A DNA stretch of 64,000 bases from Collinsella sp. AM17-1. GTDB taxonomy: Bacteria > Actinomycetota > Coriobacteriia > Coriobacteriales > Coriobacteriaceae. A program made the translations under genes and the position numbers. Location: assembly GCF_003470665.1 (NCBI RefSeq), contig NZ_QRJZ01000005.1, positions 56,990 through 120,989 of the forward strand, given 5' to 3'. Every line of letters begins with the position of its first letter. Position 1 is the stretch's first letter. Below are positions 21,486 through 30,054 of this stretch, piece after piece. Under the pieces are notes generated by a model. That model was not told the DNA's origin. It was given only the letters and a program-made list of their open reading frames with translations, and did no database searches.

Positions 21486-21902
21486 ATGCTCGAGAATGGC
21501 AAAACGATGCCTTCGATTGATGCTTGGCTGCGCGAGGCCAAAGCCGATTCGTCGGCGCCTGCGTGCGGTATGTATCTGACGCATAACGGTGTGGTGCGTG
21601 CGACGCCCAAGGCCGAGGTGCGCGGAGTCGAGACCGATGGCGTGGCGCCGGGCCACAGGGTGGGAGGCATGGTCTTTGACTACGACGCCGAAAAGGTGCG
21701 GTCTGCTATTGAAGCCACGCGCGCGATGCCAGGCATCGGCTATGTGCGCGTGTGGCTAGCGAGCGGCGAGCTTTCCGTGGGCGACGATATCATGCTCGTG
21801 CTCATTGGCGGAGACATTCGTCCGCACGTGGTCGATGCCCTGCAGTCGCTTGTCGGCACCATCAAGAATGAATGCGTGAACGAGGTAGAGCGCGAGGCAT
21901 AG
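21486..21902 (+). CDS. MoaE-like protein (divergent molybdopterin synthase large subunit homologue)
   Basis: 138 residues. Weak but extended resemblance to MoaE: an N-terminal GMYLTHNGVVR segment, then VGGMVFDYDAEKVRSAI, then GELSVGDDIMLVLIGGDIRP and a C-terminal helix ending TIKNECVNEVE. In MoaE the last region is a K-x6-K/WKKE active site; here one Lys remains and the second is absent, as is the His of the HR pair. No other Mo-cofactor genes lie nearby. It may be catalytically altered. GGAGG supports ATG 21486 over ATG 21483. Confidence 0.6.
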   Translation: MLENGKTMPSIDAWLREAKADSSAPACGMYLTHNGVVRATPKAEVRGVETDGVAPGHRVGGMVFDYDAEKVRSAIEATRAMPGIGYVRVWLASGELSVGDDIMLVLIGGDIRPHVVDALQSLVGTIKNECVNEVEREA

Positions 21903-21937
21903 GGCTTTGCGATCGATTCGAGCCCATCTGTAGCAAG

Positions 21938-21973
21938 AGCCCGCTGGCAGTTAGATTGAACTGCCAGCGGGCT
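21938..21973. terminator. Bidirectional terminator-like hairpin
   Basis: Perfect 15-bp stem (21938-21952 with 21959-21973) with a 6-nt loop, between convergent genes. The T-runs are weak on both sides. Confidence 0.75.
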
Positions 21974-22011
21974 TACTTGTCCGTTGGAACCGACCTGCAG
22001 CAGCGCCAGCG

Positions 22012-23241
22012 CTATACGCGTGTGGCGTCCTTGGGGCTCATGGTCATGCTCTGGAAGCGATTTTCCATGTATTCATTATCGAAGTACGTGCCGTAGAACT
22101 GCGCAACGGGAATATCGTTGACCGTGCCGTTGACGCGCTGATACCAGTAGTCGAGCGATTGCAGCGTCATGACGCCGTCGACCAGCATGATGATGGTAAA
22201 GATGACGGTGGCTGAGTAACGACTCTTCCAGGGAATCATGTTAATGAGCTTGAGCAATCTTGGCAGCAGCAGCTTGATCCAGATGAGTCCGCCCAGGCCC
22301 CACAGGCAGGCGAAGCCTGTGCAGGTGCGTCCGCCCGTAAGCACGGCGAGTGGATCGGGCATGCCAAAGAGCTTCATATGCGAGTAGCTCCACGAGACCA
22401 CACCGAACGAGGTCTGCATAAACCAGCCCACGAACACCTCAAAGCTTGCGCCAAGTAGGGCGCTCACCAAAAAGATAATGATGGGGTTCTTTTTGTAGAA
22501 GCGGTTGAGCACCATGGTCATGAGTACGGCGCCAAATCCGTAGATGGGGCTGAAGGGGCCAAACAGCATGCCGGCGCGGTTCTGGTAGACGCCCGGGTCG
22601 TTGACCGTCATATGCCAGATGTCCTCCAGGATGAGGCCCAGCACGCAGCAGACAAAGAATACCCAGAACAGGTTGAAGTAGTTGAGCTTGATGTAGCCTT
22701 CGCCGGTCTCATCGCGGCCGAGCATGCCCTCGGCGGCGGCGTCGCGATCGAGCATCTCCTGCAGGCGGCGCTGCAGCTCGCGCTCCTGACGAAGCGTGGG
22801 GTCGACGGTGGCCGAAAGCGCGACGAGGATGCCGAGCTGGATGGCGGGGCGCAGCAAGAACGGTCCGATACCCTGGAGCATCACGTCGACCAAAAGCTCA
22901 ATGACGGTAAATGCGATAAGGATATAGGACAGGCGCGCGGCGTTGCGGCGCTGGTCCTTGATGAGGTCCAGGCCGAAGATGATTAGGATGACGGCACTTG
23001 CCGCAGAGAGCATGATGCCGGCGACGATAAGGCCGACTGCGACGAGCGTGTTGTCGCCGAGGTTGGCGGCGGCGTTGCCGTTGATGAGCGCGGTGATGAC
23101 CTGCCACATAAAGGCGCCGACCGAAGGGAGCGTGCCCACGCCGGACAGGATGCACAGGACGGCGTACACCTTAATGATGAGGGGGATCTTCTTGACCTCC
23201 GTGGCGCTGGGGACGCTGGGGTCGAGTTCGTTTCGATCCAT
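22012..23241 (-). CDS. Polytopic membrane protein, putative ABC permease of the CmpB type
   Basis: 409 residues with about nine membrane segments. The C-terminal half (FWVFFVCCVLGLILEDIWH, NRAGMLFGPFSPIYGFGAVL, FEVFVGWFMQT) resembles the family usually annotated putative ABC-transporter type IV / CmpB-like. The N-terminal half has four helices and a charged cytoplasmic loop with RQERELQRRLQEMLDRD. ATG 23241 follows GAAAGG; the frame extends a further 59 codons upstream without an RBS and is rejected. No ATPase gene is adjacent, so transport is unproven. Confidence 0.7.
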   Translation of the reverse strand: MDRNELDPSVPSATEVKKIPLIIKVYAVLCILSGVGTLPSVGAFMWQVITALINGNAAANLGDNTLVAVGLIVAGIMLSAASAVILIIFGLDLIKDQRRNAARLSYILIAFTVIELLVDVMLQGIGPFLLRPAIQLGILVALSATVDPTLRQERELQRRLQEMLDRDAAAEGMLGRDETGEGYIKLNYFNLFWVFFVCCVLGLILEDIWHMTVNDPGVYQNRAGMLFGPFSPIYGFGAVLMTMVLNRFYKKNPIIIFLVSALLGASFEVFVGWFMQTSFGVVSWSYSHMKLFGMPDPLAVLTGGRTCTGFACLWGLGGLIWIKLLLPRLLKLINMIPWKSRYSATVIFTIIMLVDGVMTLQSLDYWYQRVNGTVNDIPVAQFYGTYFDNEYMENRFQSMTMSPKDATRV

Positions 23242-23488
23242 ACATAACCTTTCTCGTTTTGCTGTAGGTACAAGGATACGCCGCCGACCTGCCAAAAGAC
23301 AGGACGAACGTCCCAATTGCAACAATGCAAGCCCCAACGGCGGGCGAGACGCGTCGTAACGGAAGTATGCGGGATCGTCGGCCCCGAGGCGGTTGCCCAA
23401 TAAAATGTTTGGCTGCAAAACGGATTATTAGCTCGGTGGGCTTTTAAAAAGCGCTGTTCATGCGCGGGAGTGCTTGTCTTGCCGTGCG

Positions 23489-23494
23489 TATAAT
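23489..23494 (+). promoter_or_regulatory. Candidate -10 element for purF
   Basis: Perfect TATAAT preceded by TGCG, resembling an extended -10; no convincing -35. About 40 nt upstream of ATG 23536. The rest of 23242-23488 shows no other feature I can support. Confidence 0.5.
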
Positions 23495-23535
23495 AGGGCA
23501 GGTAACGCCAAATAACGAGGCTCTGAGGGGATGCC

Positions 23536-25206
23536 ATGTCTCAAGAAACCATCCACGCGGCCGAGCGTGCCGCGGGACAGGTGAAGACCATGTCGACGTA
23601 TGATCCGGACTCCGACCAGCTGCATGAGGAATGCGGCATTTTTGGTGTGTGGGCACCCGATCGCGATGTGGCTCGACTGACGTACTTTGGTCTGCGCGCG
23701 CTGCAGCATCGCGGCCAGGAATCGGCGGGAATCGCCGTGGGTGATGGCGGCACGGTTATGGTCCGCAAGGATCTGGGCCTGCTCGACCGCGTGTTCTCCA
23801 ACGCCGACCTGTCGACGCTCTCCGGTCAGCTGGCCGTGGGTCATGTGCGCTACGGCACTGCCGGCGCCAAGAGCTGGGAAGCCTCTCAGCCGCATCTTTC
23901 CACCATCAACAGCGTCATTATCGCGCTTGCTCACAACGGCACTCTGGTCAACACCGACGAGCTGCGCCGCCAGCTGATCGAGCTGGGCGTGCCGTTCCTC
24001 TCCAATTCGGATTCCGAGGTCGCGACCAAGCTTATCGGCTACTTTACTCAGCGTACAGGCCATCTACGCGAGGGTATCCGCAAGACGATGGAGCTCGTGC
24101 GCGGCGGCTACGCCATGACGCTCATCAACGAGCAGGCGCTCTACGCATTCCGCGATCCTCACGGCATTCGCCCGCTGGTGCTTGGCAAGCTCGTGGACGA
24201 GGGCCTGGATCAGGCTGACGCCGCTTCTGTTTCGCAGCTGCCCTCGCAAGACGGCGCCGCGACGGTTGACGCCACCACCCATGTCACCCGCGCCGGCGGC
24301 TGGGTCGTCGCCTCCGAGACTTGTGCGCTCGATATTGTGGGCGCCGAGTACGTCCGCGACGTCCGTCCCGGTGAGATTTTGCGCATCAGCGCCGAGGGCC
24401 TTGTGTCCGAGCAGGGCGTGCCTGCCGCCGAAGAGCCTGCTAACTGCATCTTTGAGCAGGTCTACTTCGCTCGCCCCGATTCCATCATGAACGGCAAGAG
24501 CGTCTACGCCTGCCGTTATGACATGGGTCGTCAGCTGGCACACGAGGAGCCCGTCGAGGCCGACCTGGTCATCGGCGTGCCCGACTCCGGCCTGCCGCCC
24601 GCGGAGGGCTATTCGCATGAGAGTGGCATTCCCTTTGGTGAGGGCCTTATCAAGAACCGCTACGTGGGTCGTACGTTTATCGAGCCTACGCAGGAGCTGC
24701 GCGCCATGGGCGTGCGCATGAAGCTCAACCCGCTGCGCGACAACATCGAGGGCAAGCGCCTGGTCGTCATCGACGACTCCATCGTGCGTGGCACCACTAT
24801 GGTGCAGCTCGTCAAGATGCTACGCAACGCTGGCGCCAAGGAGATTCATATCCGCATCAACTCGCCCGAGGTCATCTGGCCGTGCTTCTACGGTATCGAT
24901 ACCGACGTGCAGTCGCAGCTTATCAGCGCCAACAAGACGGTCGACGAGATTTGCGAGTATATCGGCGCCGATTCGCTGGCCTTCCTTTCGGTCGAGGGCC
25001 TGCTTAAGGTCATGCCCAAGGGCGGCTACTGCGACGCGTGCTTTACCGGTCGTTATCCCGTGGCGATTCCCGAGAGCTTTGGCCGCGACAAGTTTATGGA
25101 GGGCTTTAAGCCCCGCAACCTGGACAAGCCGCTGTACTTTGACGACGACGCCGTGGTCGAGAAATACGACGACCGCAGCTGGGAAGAGGAGCACGGCGAG
25201 GCCTAA
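23536..25206 (+). CDS. purF: Amidophosphoribosyltransferase
   Basis: First committed enzyme of purine synthesis, making phosphoribosylamine from PRPP and glutamine. The N-terminal glutaminase nucleophile is Cys33 in HEECGIFGVW, so a propeptide must be removed. An alternative start at ATG 23590 (with a GGTGAAG upstream) would leave only 14 residues. The C-terminal PRPP domain has VVIDDSIVRGTT near residue 415. Fe-S ligand cysteines typical of the Bacillus-type enzyme are visible (NCIFEQVYFARPDS, PCFYGID, YCDACF). 556 residues is slightly longer than usual. Confidence 0.96.
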   Translation: MSQETIHAAERAAGQVKTMSTYDPDSDQLHEECGIFGVWAPDRDVARLTYFGLRALQHRGQESAGIAVGDGGTVMVRKDLGLLDRVFSNADLSTLSGQLAVGHVRYGTAGAKSWEASQPHLSTINSVIIALAHNGTLVNTDELRRQLIELGVPFLSNSDSEVATKLIGYFTQRTGHLREGIRKTMELVRGGYAMTLINEQALYAFRDPHGIRPLVLGKLVDEGLDQADAASVSQLPSQDGAATVDATTHVTRAGGWVVASETCALDIVGAEYVRDVRPGEILRISAEGLVSEQGVPAAEEPANCIFEQVYFARPDSIMNGKSVYACRYDMGRQLAHEEPVEADLVIGVPDSGLPPAEGYSHESGIPFGEGLIKNRYVGRTFIEPTQELRAMGVRMKLNPLRDNIEGKRLVVIDDSIVRGTTMVQLVKMLRNAGAKEIHIRINSPEVIWPCFYGIDTDVQSQLISANKTVDEICEYIGADSLAFLSVEGLLKVMPKGGYCDACFTGRYPVAIPESFGRDKFMEGFKPRNLDKPLYFDDDAVVEKYDDRSWEEEHGEA

Positions 25207-25210
25207 AACC

Positions 25211-25251
25211 TGCCATATGGGGACAGGTATATTTTGGTAGGTTTTACCTGC
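25211..25251. repeat. Partial copy of a GGGACAGGTTTATTTTGGCAGGTT-type repeat end
   Basis: The sequence GGGGACAGGTATATTTTGG followed by TAGGTTTTACC matches one end of the inverted-repeat element at 37587-37750 with few differences. It is a solitary half-copy between purF and purM. Confidence 0.5.
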
Positions 25252-25363
25252 TGTTTTGTTGATATGACGGCGGGTGCTGTTATGGCACACGCCGAAATGA
25301 ACGCAATTATGAGCACCGTTTGGCGCCCGCGCGGCGCCACGGTAGTGGGAGAGGAAGGCTCAG

Positions 25364-26467
25364 ATGAGCGACAGCAAGCATGTGACGTACGAGGACGCCG
25401 GCGTCGATACCGCCGAGGGCGGTCGCGCCGTCGACGCGATTAAGCAGATGGTCAAGGACACCAATCGTCCCGAAGTTATCGGCGGCATCGGCGGCTTCGG
25501 TGGCCTGTTCTCGGCTGCCGCGCTTAAGGATATGGAAGACCCGATCCTGATCAGCGGTACCGACGGCGTGGGCACCAAGCTCGTGCTCGCCCAGATCATG
25601 GACCGTCACGAGACGGTGGGCCAGGACCTGGTCGCTATGTGCGTCAACGACATTTTGGCTTCGGGCGCCGAGCCGCTGTTCTTCCTGGACTACGTTGCCA
25701 TCGGTCACATCGAGGCCGAGCACATGGCAAAGATCATCAAGGGCGTGGCCGATGGCTGCAAGCTCGCGGGCTGCGCGCTCGTGGGCGGCGAGATGGCCGA
25801 GCACCCCGGCGTCATGGCTCCCGCCGACTACGACCTCGCCGGCTTTACCGTGGGCGTCGTCGACCGTCCCAAGATGCTCGACCCCGCGAACGTTCGCCCC
25901 GGCGATGTGATCCTGGGTCTGCCTTCCACCGGCGTGCACTCCAACGGCTACTCGCTCGTGCGCAAGGTCATCGGCGTCGACGGCATCAAACCGGGCACGC
26001 CCGAGGCCGCCGCTAAGGCCGAGGAACTGAGCCGTCCGCTCGAGGAGCTTGGTGGTGCATCGCTGGCAGACGCCCTGCTGGCCCCCACGCGCATCTACGT
26101 CAAGCCGATTCTGGAGCTGCTCCGCGGTGGCGCCAACGTTCACGCCATTGCCCATATCACCGGCGGCGGCATCACCGAGAACCTCAACCGCGCGCTTGCC
26201 GACGACGTCGACGCCGTGGTCACCCGCAACGGTGCCGAGATGGGTTGGGACGTTCCGCCCGTCATCACCTACGTGTCGCGCCAGGCCGAGCTCGCGCCCA
26301 ACGAGGCATGCAAGACCTTCAACATGGGCGTCGGCCTGTGCCTGATCGTCGCCCCCGAGGACGAGGCCGCGGTTGCCGAGGCCCTGGTCGCGCTGGGCGA
26401 GAAGCCGTTCCGCGTGGGCGAGTGCGTCGAGGGTTCCGGTAAGGTCGTGTACTCCGATGAGCGCTAA
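25364..26467 (+). CDS. purM: Phosphoribosylformylglycinamidine cyclo-ligase (AIR synthetase)
   Basis: 367 residues. ATP-dependent ring closure giving AIR. Conserved text is intact: N-terminal TYEDAGVDTAEGGRAVD, GTDGVGTKLVLA near residue 65, CVNDILASGAEPLFFLDY near 90, and HITGGGITENL near 265 in the C-terminal domain. RBS GAGAGGAAGG precedes ATG 25364. Its end overlaps purN by 11 nt, so purM-purN are translationally coupled, and purF immediately upstream suggests a purF-M-N operon. Confidence 0.97.
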   Translation: MSDSKHVTYEDAGVDTAEGGRAVDAIKQMVKDTNRPEVIGGIGGFGGLFSAAALKDMEDPILISGTDGVGTKLVLAQIMDRHETVGQDLVAMCVNDILASGAEPLFFLDYVAIGHIEAEHMAKIIKGVADGCKLAGCALVGGEMAEHPGVMAPADYDLAGFTVGVVDRPKMLDPANVRPGDVILGLPSTGVHSNGYSLVRKVIGVDGIKPGTPEAAAKAEELSRPLEELGGASLADALLAPTRIYVKPILELLRGGANVHAIAHITGGGITENLNRALADDVDAVVTRNGAEMGWDVPPVITYVSRQAELAPNEACKTFNMGVGLCLIVAPEDEAAVAEALVALGEKPFRVGECVEGSGKVVYSDER

Positions 26468-27155
26468 CGATCAGATGGCTGCTAGTGAGGGCCTGGGCTT
26501 TGTGCCCTACACCCGTCCGACCGGCACCGATACGGCAGAGCCGCTCAAGATCGGTGTGCTCATCAGCGGTTCGGGTACCAACCTGCAGGCGCTGATCGAT
26601 CTGATCGCCGCCGGCAAGCTCAACGCTTCGATTGAGCTTGTGGTGTCGAGCCGTCCTTCGGCCAAGGGCCTGCAGCGCGCTGAGCGCGCGGGCATCCAGA
26701 CGCTCACGCTGTCCAAGGATGTCTACGCCGACCCTATTGCCGCCGACGAGATCATCGCGCACGAGCTTCTCGAGCGCGGCTGCGAGTATGTGGTCATGGC
26801 CGGCTACATGCGCATGGTGCACACGCCGCTGCTGGCGGCGTTTCCCAACCGCGTGGTCAACTTGCATCCGGCGCTGCTGCCGAGCTTTACCGGTGCGCAT
26901 GCGATTGACGATGCCTTTGCGCGCGGCGTCAAGGTAACTGGCGTGACCGTGCATTTTGCCAACGAGATCTACGACAACGGTCCCATCATCGCCCAGCGCA
27001 CACTGGCTGTTGAGGAGGGCTGGGATGTCGACACGCTCGAGGAGCACATCCACGCGATTGAGCACGTGCTGTATCCCGAGGTCGTGCAAATGCTCGCCGA
27101 CGGTCGCATCCACGTGCTGGAGAACGGCAAGGTGGCAGTTGACCCGGCGCGCTAG
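26457..27155 (+). CDS. purN: Phosphoribosylglycinamide formyltransferase
   Basis: Transfers formyl from 10-formyl-THF to GAR. 232 residues against the usual 190-215 because of about 30 extra N-terminal residues. The core starts KIGVLISGSGTNLQALID and contains the catalytic Asn-His-Asp set in VVNLHPALLPSFTGAHA and TVHFANEIYDNGPII. ATG 26457 overlaps the purM 3' end by 11 nt. ATG 26475 is a possible later start. The frame upstream of 26457 lies inside purM and is not used. Confidence 0.95.
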   Translation: MSANDQMAASEGLGFVPYTRPTGTDTAEPLKIGVLISGSGTNLQALIDLIAAGKLNASIELVVSSRPSAKGLQRAERAGIQTLTLSKDVYADPIAADEIIAHELLERGCEYVVMAGYMRMVHTPLLAAFPNRVVNLHPALLPSFTGAHAIDDAFARGVKVTGVTVHFANEIYDNGPIIAQRTLAVEEGWDVDTLEEHIHAIEHVLYPEVVQMLADGRIHVLENGKVAVDPAR

Positions 27156-27224
27156 TCGCTTGAAAAAGGGTCTCCTTGGTTTCCTTGAGATGTAAAAGCT
27201 TCATCAGAACCAAGAAATCTGATA

Positions 27225-27258
27225 GGGCCTCGTCCGTGTGCGGGCGGGGCCCTTTTGC
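27225..27258 (+). terminator. Intrinsic terminator of the purF-M-N cluster
   Basis: 12-bp GC-rich stem with several G-U pairs (27225-27236 with 27241-27252), GTGT-type loop, then TTTTGC. Confidence 0.8.
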
Positions 27259-27282
27259 GTGGCCTTTCATGTTTGCTATACT
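27254..27282 (+). promoter_or_regulatory. Candidate promoter of the toxin-antitoxin pair
   Basis: TTTGCG at 27254-27259 and TATACT at 27277-27282 with a 17-nt spacer, ending 24 nt before the antitoxin ATG. Confidence 0.5.
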
Positions 27283-27306
27283 GCTAGCAGATAGAGAGGA
27301 GCCGCT

Positions 27307-27651
27307 ATGGGTACAGCAACGGTGCAGCTCAACACGCGAATCGATCCTATGCTCAAGGCTGGTGGCGACGCGGTCCTAACTCGCAATGGATTGGGGGCGA
27401 GCGATGCTATTCGTGCGCTTTGGGTCTATCTTGTCGAGCATCAAACGTTGCCGGGATTTATGGTGGCGGATAAGCGCGAGGCGCCCCGTGCGGAGAGCCT
27501 GGCCGAGCAGGGGTGTGGCCTAGCTTTTTCCTCGTTGGGGCTAAGCGCTTCGGATTTTGCGCCAGGTGGATCATCTGCGGAAGACTGGGATGCCGTACGA
27601 GATGATATGTATGACGCGATGATTGCCGACATCGAGGCGAATTGCCGATGA
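27307..27651 (+). CDS. RelB/DinJ-like antitoxin
   Basis: 114 residues. The N-terminus TATVQLNTRIDPMLKAGGDA followed by GLGASDAIRALWVYLVEH is the ribbon-helix-helix DNA-binding motif of the RelB/DinJ family. The C-terminal half is acidic and probably wraps the toxin. RBS GAGAGG precedes ATG 27307. Its stop overlaps the start of the PIN-domain gene by 4 nt (ATGA), the usual coupling in toxin-antitoxin modules. RelB/DinJ antitoxins normally pair with RelE/YafQ, so the PIN partner is unusual. Autoregulation is expected from the family. Confidence 0.85.
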   Translation: MGTATVQLNTRIDPMLKAGGDAVLTRNGLGASDAIRALWVYLVEHQTLPGFMVADKREAPRAESLAEQGCGLAFSSLGLSASDFAPGGSSAEDWDAVRDDMYDAMIADIEANCR

Positions 27652-28115
27652 TCGAGGCAAAGCGGCTCTTGGTGGACACGAATGTTTGGCTTGATTACTA
27701 CCTGCAAGAGGGCGCATTCGACAACGTGAGAAGATTGGTTGAACTGGCCGAAGCGGGAAAGATCGACCTTCTGTACGCGCCAACGACGGCAAAGGACGTG
27801 TTCTACATCTTGCCTCGGCGTCTAGCTCGACGGAATGTGAATGGGATTAACGCTTCGTTCGGTCCGGCTGCATGGGCATGCGTCGAGCATATGATGCAGG
27901 TGGCAACGGCTTCCCCGCTTTCGATGGCGGAGTGCGAGATGGCGCGCATGCTTGGCAAGCGCATGCCGGACCTCGAGGACAATCTCATTATCGCCTCGGG
28001 CGATACGGCGGATGTTGACTACGTAGTCACGAGCGACCGACGCATGTTGGAGACGATGCCCGAGGTATGCTTGACGCCCGCGCGCGCACTCGAGCTCATC
28101 GGGATCCTCGGCTAA
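27648..28115 (+). CDS. PIN-domain toxin (VapC-like ribonuclease)
   Basis: 155 residues. The PIN fold begins RLLVDTNVWLDYYLQ, giving the first acidic metal ligand (Asp in VDTN). A central acidic residue lies in MAECEMARMLG, and the C-terminal acidic cluster is DLEDNLIIASG with VVTSDRRML. This set is typical of Mg-dependent PIN ribonucleases. ATG 27648 overlaps the antitoxin stop; an in-frame TTG at 27642 is less likely. Toxicity is inferred from the pairing. RNA target unknown. Confidence 0.87.
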   Translation: MIEAKRLLVDTNVWLDYYLQEGAFDNVRRLVELAEAGKIDLLYAPTTAKDVFYILPRRLARRNVNGINASFGPAAWACVEHMMQVATASPLSMAECEMARMLGKRMPDLEDNLIIASGDTADVDYVVTSDRRMLETMPEVCLTPARALELIGILG

Positions 28116-28180
28116 CCTTGCATACCCCGTTTCGCTATCATATTGAGCATTGTGGCCCTCATGCAACTTTGGAGGACGGT

Positions 28181-28645
28181 ATGGCGGATAACGAAGCACT
28201 GTTTACGCCTGAGCTGGTGTTTTTTGATTGGGAGTGTGCGACGCCCGCCGAGGTGTTTGCGCGACTCGAAGGCGAACTTGCCCCACGCGGCTACATCTGC
28301 ACCGGTTGGCTCGACGCCGTCCGCACGCGCGAGGATGCCTATCCCACGGGCCTTGCCATGCCGGCGGCCAACATCGCCATCCCACACACCGACCCGGGGT
28401 TTGTGGCCAAGCCCTATATCGCGGTGGTAAAGCCCGCCGCGCCCGTGACGTTCAATGCTATGGCCGGCATGGGTGCCCCCGTGCCGGCGCAGATCGTCAT
28501 CAATTTGGGTATTGCCGAGCCGGGCGGCCAGGTCGAGGCCCTGCAAGCGCTCATGAATATCTTTATGGACGCGGACGTCGCAGCCGATGTGCTCGGCCAG
28601 ACCACGCCCCAAGGCATGGTCGACGCCATCCGCCGCCACTTTTAA
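28181..28645 (+). CDS. PTS fructose/galactitol-type EIIA domain protein
   Basis: 154-residue stand-alone EIIA of the mannitol/fructose/galactitol class (PTS_EIIA_2). The phospho-His is in NIAIPHTDPGF near residue 70. The fold begins TPELVFFDWECATPAEVFAR and ends with the usual C-terminal helix. GGAGGACGGT precedes ATG 28181; the frame upstream to 28067 overlaps the toxin gene. No IIB or IIC gene is adjacent, so it either serves a transporter elsewhere or acts in regulation, as PtsN-like proteins do. Confidence 0.85.
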   Translation: MADNEALFTPELVFFDWECATPAEVFARLEGELAPRGYICTGWLDAVRTREDAYPTGLAMPAANIAIPHTDPGFVAKPYIAVVKPAAPVTFNAMAGMGAPVPAQIVINLGIAEPGGQVEALQALMNIFMDADVAADVLGQTTPQGMVDAIRRHF

Positions 28646-28649
28646 AGCC

Positions 28650-28703
28650 GGCACTTGGGGACTGTCCCTAACTGCCGGCAGAAAAGGAACGTCCCCAAGT
28701 GCC
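28650..28703. repeat. 13-bp inverted repeat with GGGGAC core
   Basis: GGCACTTGGGGAC (28650-28662) and its inverse (28691-28703). The TTGGGGAC core also occurs in the perfect palindrome at 30686. It follows the EIIA gene directly and could act as a transcript-end hairpin. Confidence 0.75.
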
Positions 28704-28715
28704 AGGGTTGCCCCT

Positions 28716-28744
28716 TTGTCGCGGGGGCTGCGTTGTGACACAAT
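28716..28744 (+). promoter_or_regulatory. Candidate promoter of the foldase gene
   Basis: TTGTCG at 28716-28721 and CACAAT at 28739-28744 with a 17-nt spacer, 36 nt before ATG 28780. Confidence 0.5.
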
Positions 28745-28779
28745 GGCGTTTGTTCGATTCGTGATGCGAAAGGCCAACT

Positions 28780-30000
28780 ATGGCAAACAAGAAAAAGAAC
28801 TCCGAGGCCGCACCGACGCCCGAGCAGCAGGCCCGCGCCGCGTCGAGCTCTCGTAAGAAGCAGCGCAAGACGTACGTGTCTAAGACCGTCAAGATCGTTC
28901 TGGTGGTCATCGGCGTGCTGGCGATGCTGCTTTCCGTCTCGGCCATGGCATGCTCCGGCCTTATGTCGCAGGCAGAGGATACCTCGGGCTACAAGCTTAC
29001 CGGCGGTGTGGCTGCCACTATCAACGGCACCAACCTCACCGAGGACACCGTGACAAAGCAGATCATGAGCATGCGCACGTCTTACGGCTACACCAAGGAC
29101 AAGGACTGGGCGCAGTATCTGGTCGACAACGACCTCACGCCCAAGAAGTACCGCAAGCAACTCATCGACTCCTACACGCAGCAGATTCTGCTCCAACAGG
29201 CACAGAAGGAGAACGGCGTGACGGTGTCGGACGAGGAGGTCGAGAAAGCCTGGAAGGACGCGTGCAAGAGCGCGGGCGGCGCCAAGACCTTTAAGAAGAC
29301 CCTTAAGACCTACGGCTACACCGAGGACACCTATAAGAGCTCGCTCAAGGAGAGCCTGGCGCAGCAAAAGCTCAAAGATGCCGTGGCGCCCACCAGCAAG
29401 CCCAAGGACAGCGAGATCGTCGATTACATCAACGAGAACCTGTCGAAGTACAACGATGCCCGCCGCTCGTCGAACATCCTGATCAAGGTTGATTCCGATG
29501 CGTCCGATGAGGACAAGGCTGCCGCCAAGGCTAAGGCGCAGGAGTGCCTGAACAAGATCAACTCCGGCGAGCTGAGCTTTGAAGACGCCGTGAAGCAGTA
29601 TTCCGACGACACCGGCTCCAAGGAGAAGAAGGGTGACGTGGGCTGGGACAAGCTCACCACCTTTGTCGACAGCTACCAGACGGCACTCGAGGGGCTCAAC
29701 AAGGGCGATGTGAGCGACGTGGTCGAGTCGACGTACGGCTATCACATCATCAAGTGCACCGACTACTTCCATGTCGATAATCAGGTCGATGACATCAACC
29801 AGGTGCCCAAGGCCATCAAAAAGTACGTCTCCAACGTGGTGAAGACGCAGGCGGCCAGCACTGCGTATAGCGAGTGGCTAGAGCAGTACAAGAAGGATGC
29901 TGACATCACCGTCAATCCCATGCCCAAGGACGTACCCTATAACGTGAGCCTGAAGGGCGTCACCAAGAGTTCGACCGACGATTCGTCGACGACTGAGTAA
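28780..30000 (+). CDS. Membrane-anchored parvulin-type peptidylprolyl isomerase (PrsA/SurA-like)
   Basis: 406 residues, extracytoplasmic foldase. The basic N-terminus is followed by a membrane helix at about 36-58 (KTVKIVLVVIGVLAMLLSVS). A Cys just after it (AMACSG) could be a degenerate lipobox, but the -3 residue is Ala. A SurA-N-like helical region (residues 75-200) leads to a parvulin domain at about 220-330 with RRSSNILIKVDSD, GELSFEDAVKQYSDDTGS and STYGYHIIKCTDY. The C-terminus is Ser/Thr-rich. It is probably needed for folding secreted proteins, perhaps sortase substrates (inference). Confidence 0.88.
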   Translation: MANKKKNSEAAPTPEQQARAASSSRKKQRKTYVSKTVKIVLVVIGVLAMLLSVSAMACSGLMSQAEDTSGYKLTGGVAATINGTNLTEDTVTKQIMSMRTSYGYTKDKDWAQYLVDNDLTPKKYRKQLIDSYTQQILLQQAQKENGVTVSDEEVEKAWKDACKSAGGAKTFKKTLKTYGYTEDTYKSSLKESLAQQKLKDAVAPTSKPKDSEIVDYINENLSKYNDARRSSNILIKVDSDASDEDKAAAKAKAQECLNKINSGELSFEDAVKQYSDDTGSKEKKGDVGWDKLTTFVDSYQTALEGLNKGDVSDVVESTYGYHIIKCTDYFHVDNQVDDINQVPKAIKKYVSNVVKTQAASTAYSEWLEQYKKDADITVNPMPKDVPYNVSLKGVTKSSTDDSSTTE

Positions 30001-30054
30001 TCATGGGGCGGTGCTCGCGCGAGTGCCGCCCACGCTATTAGAGAGGATTTGCAG

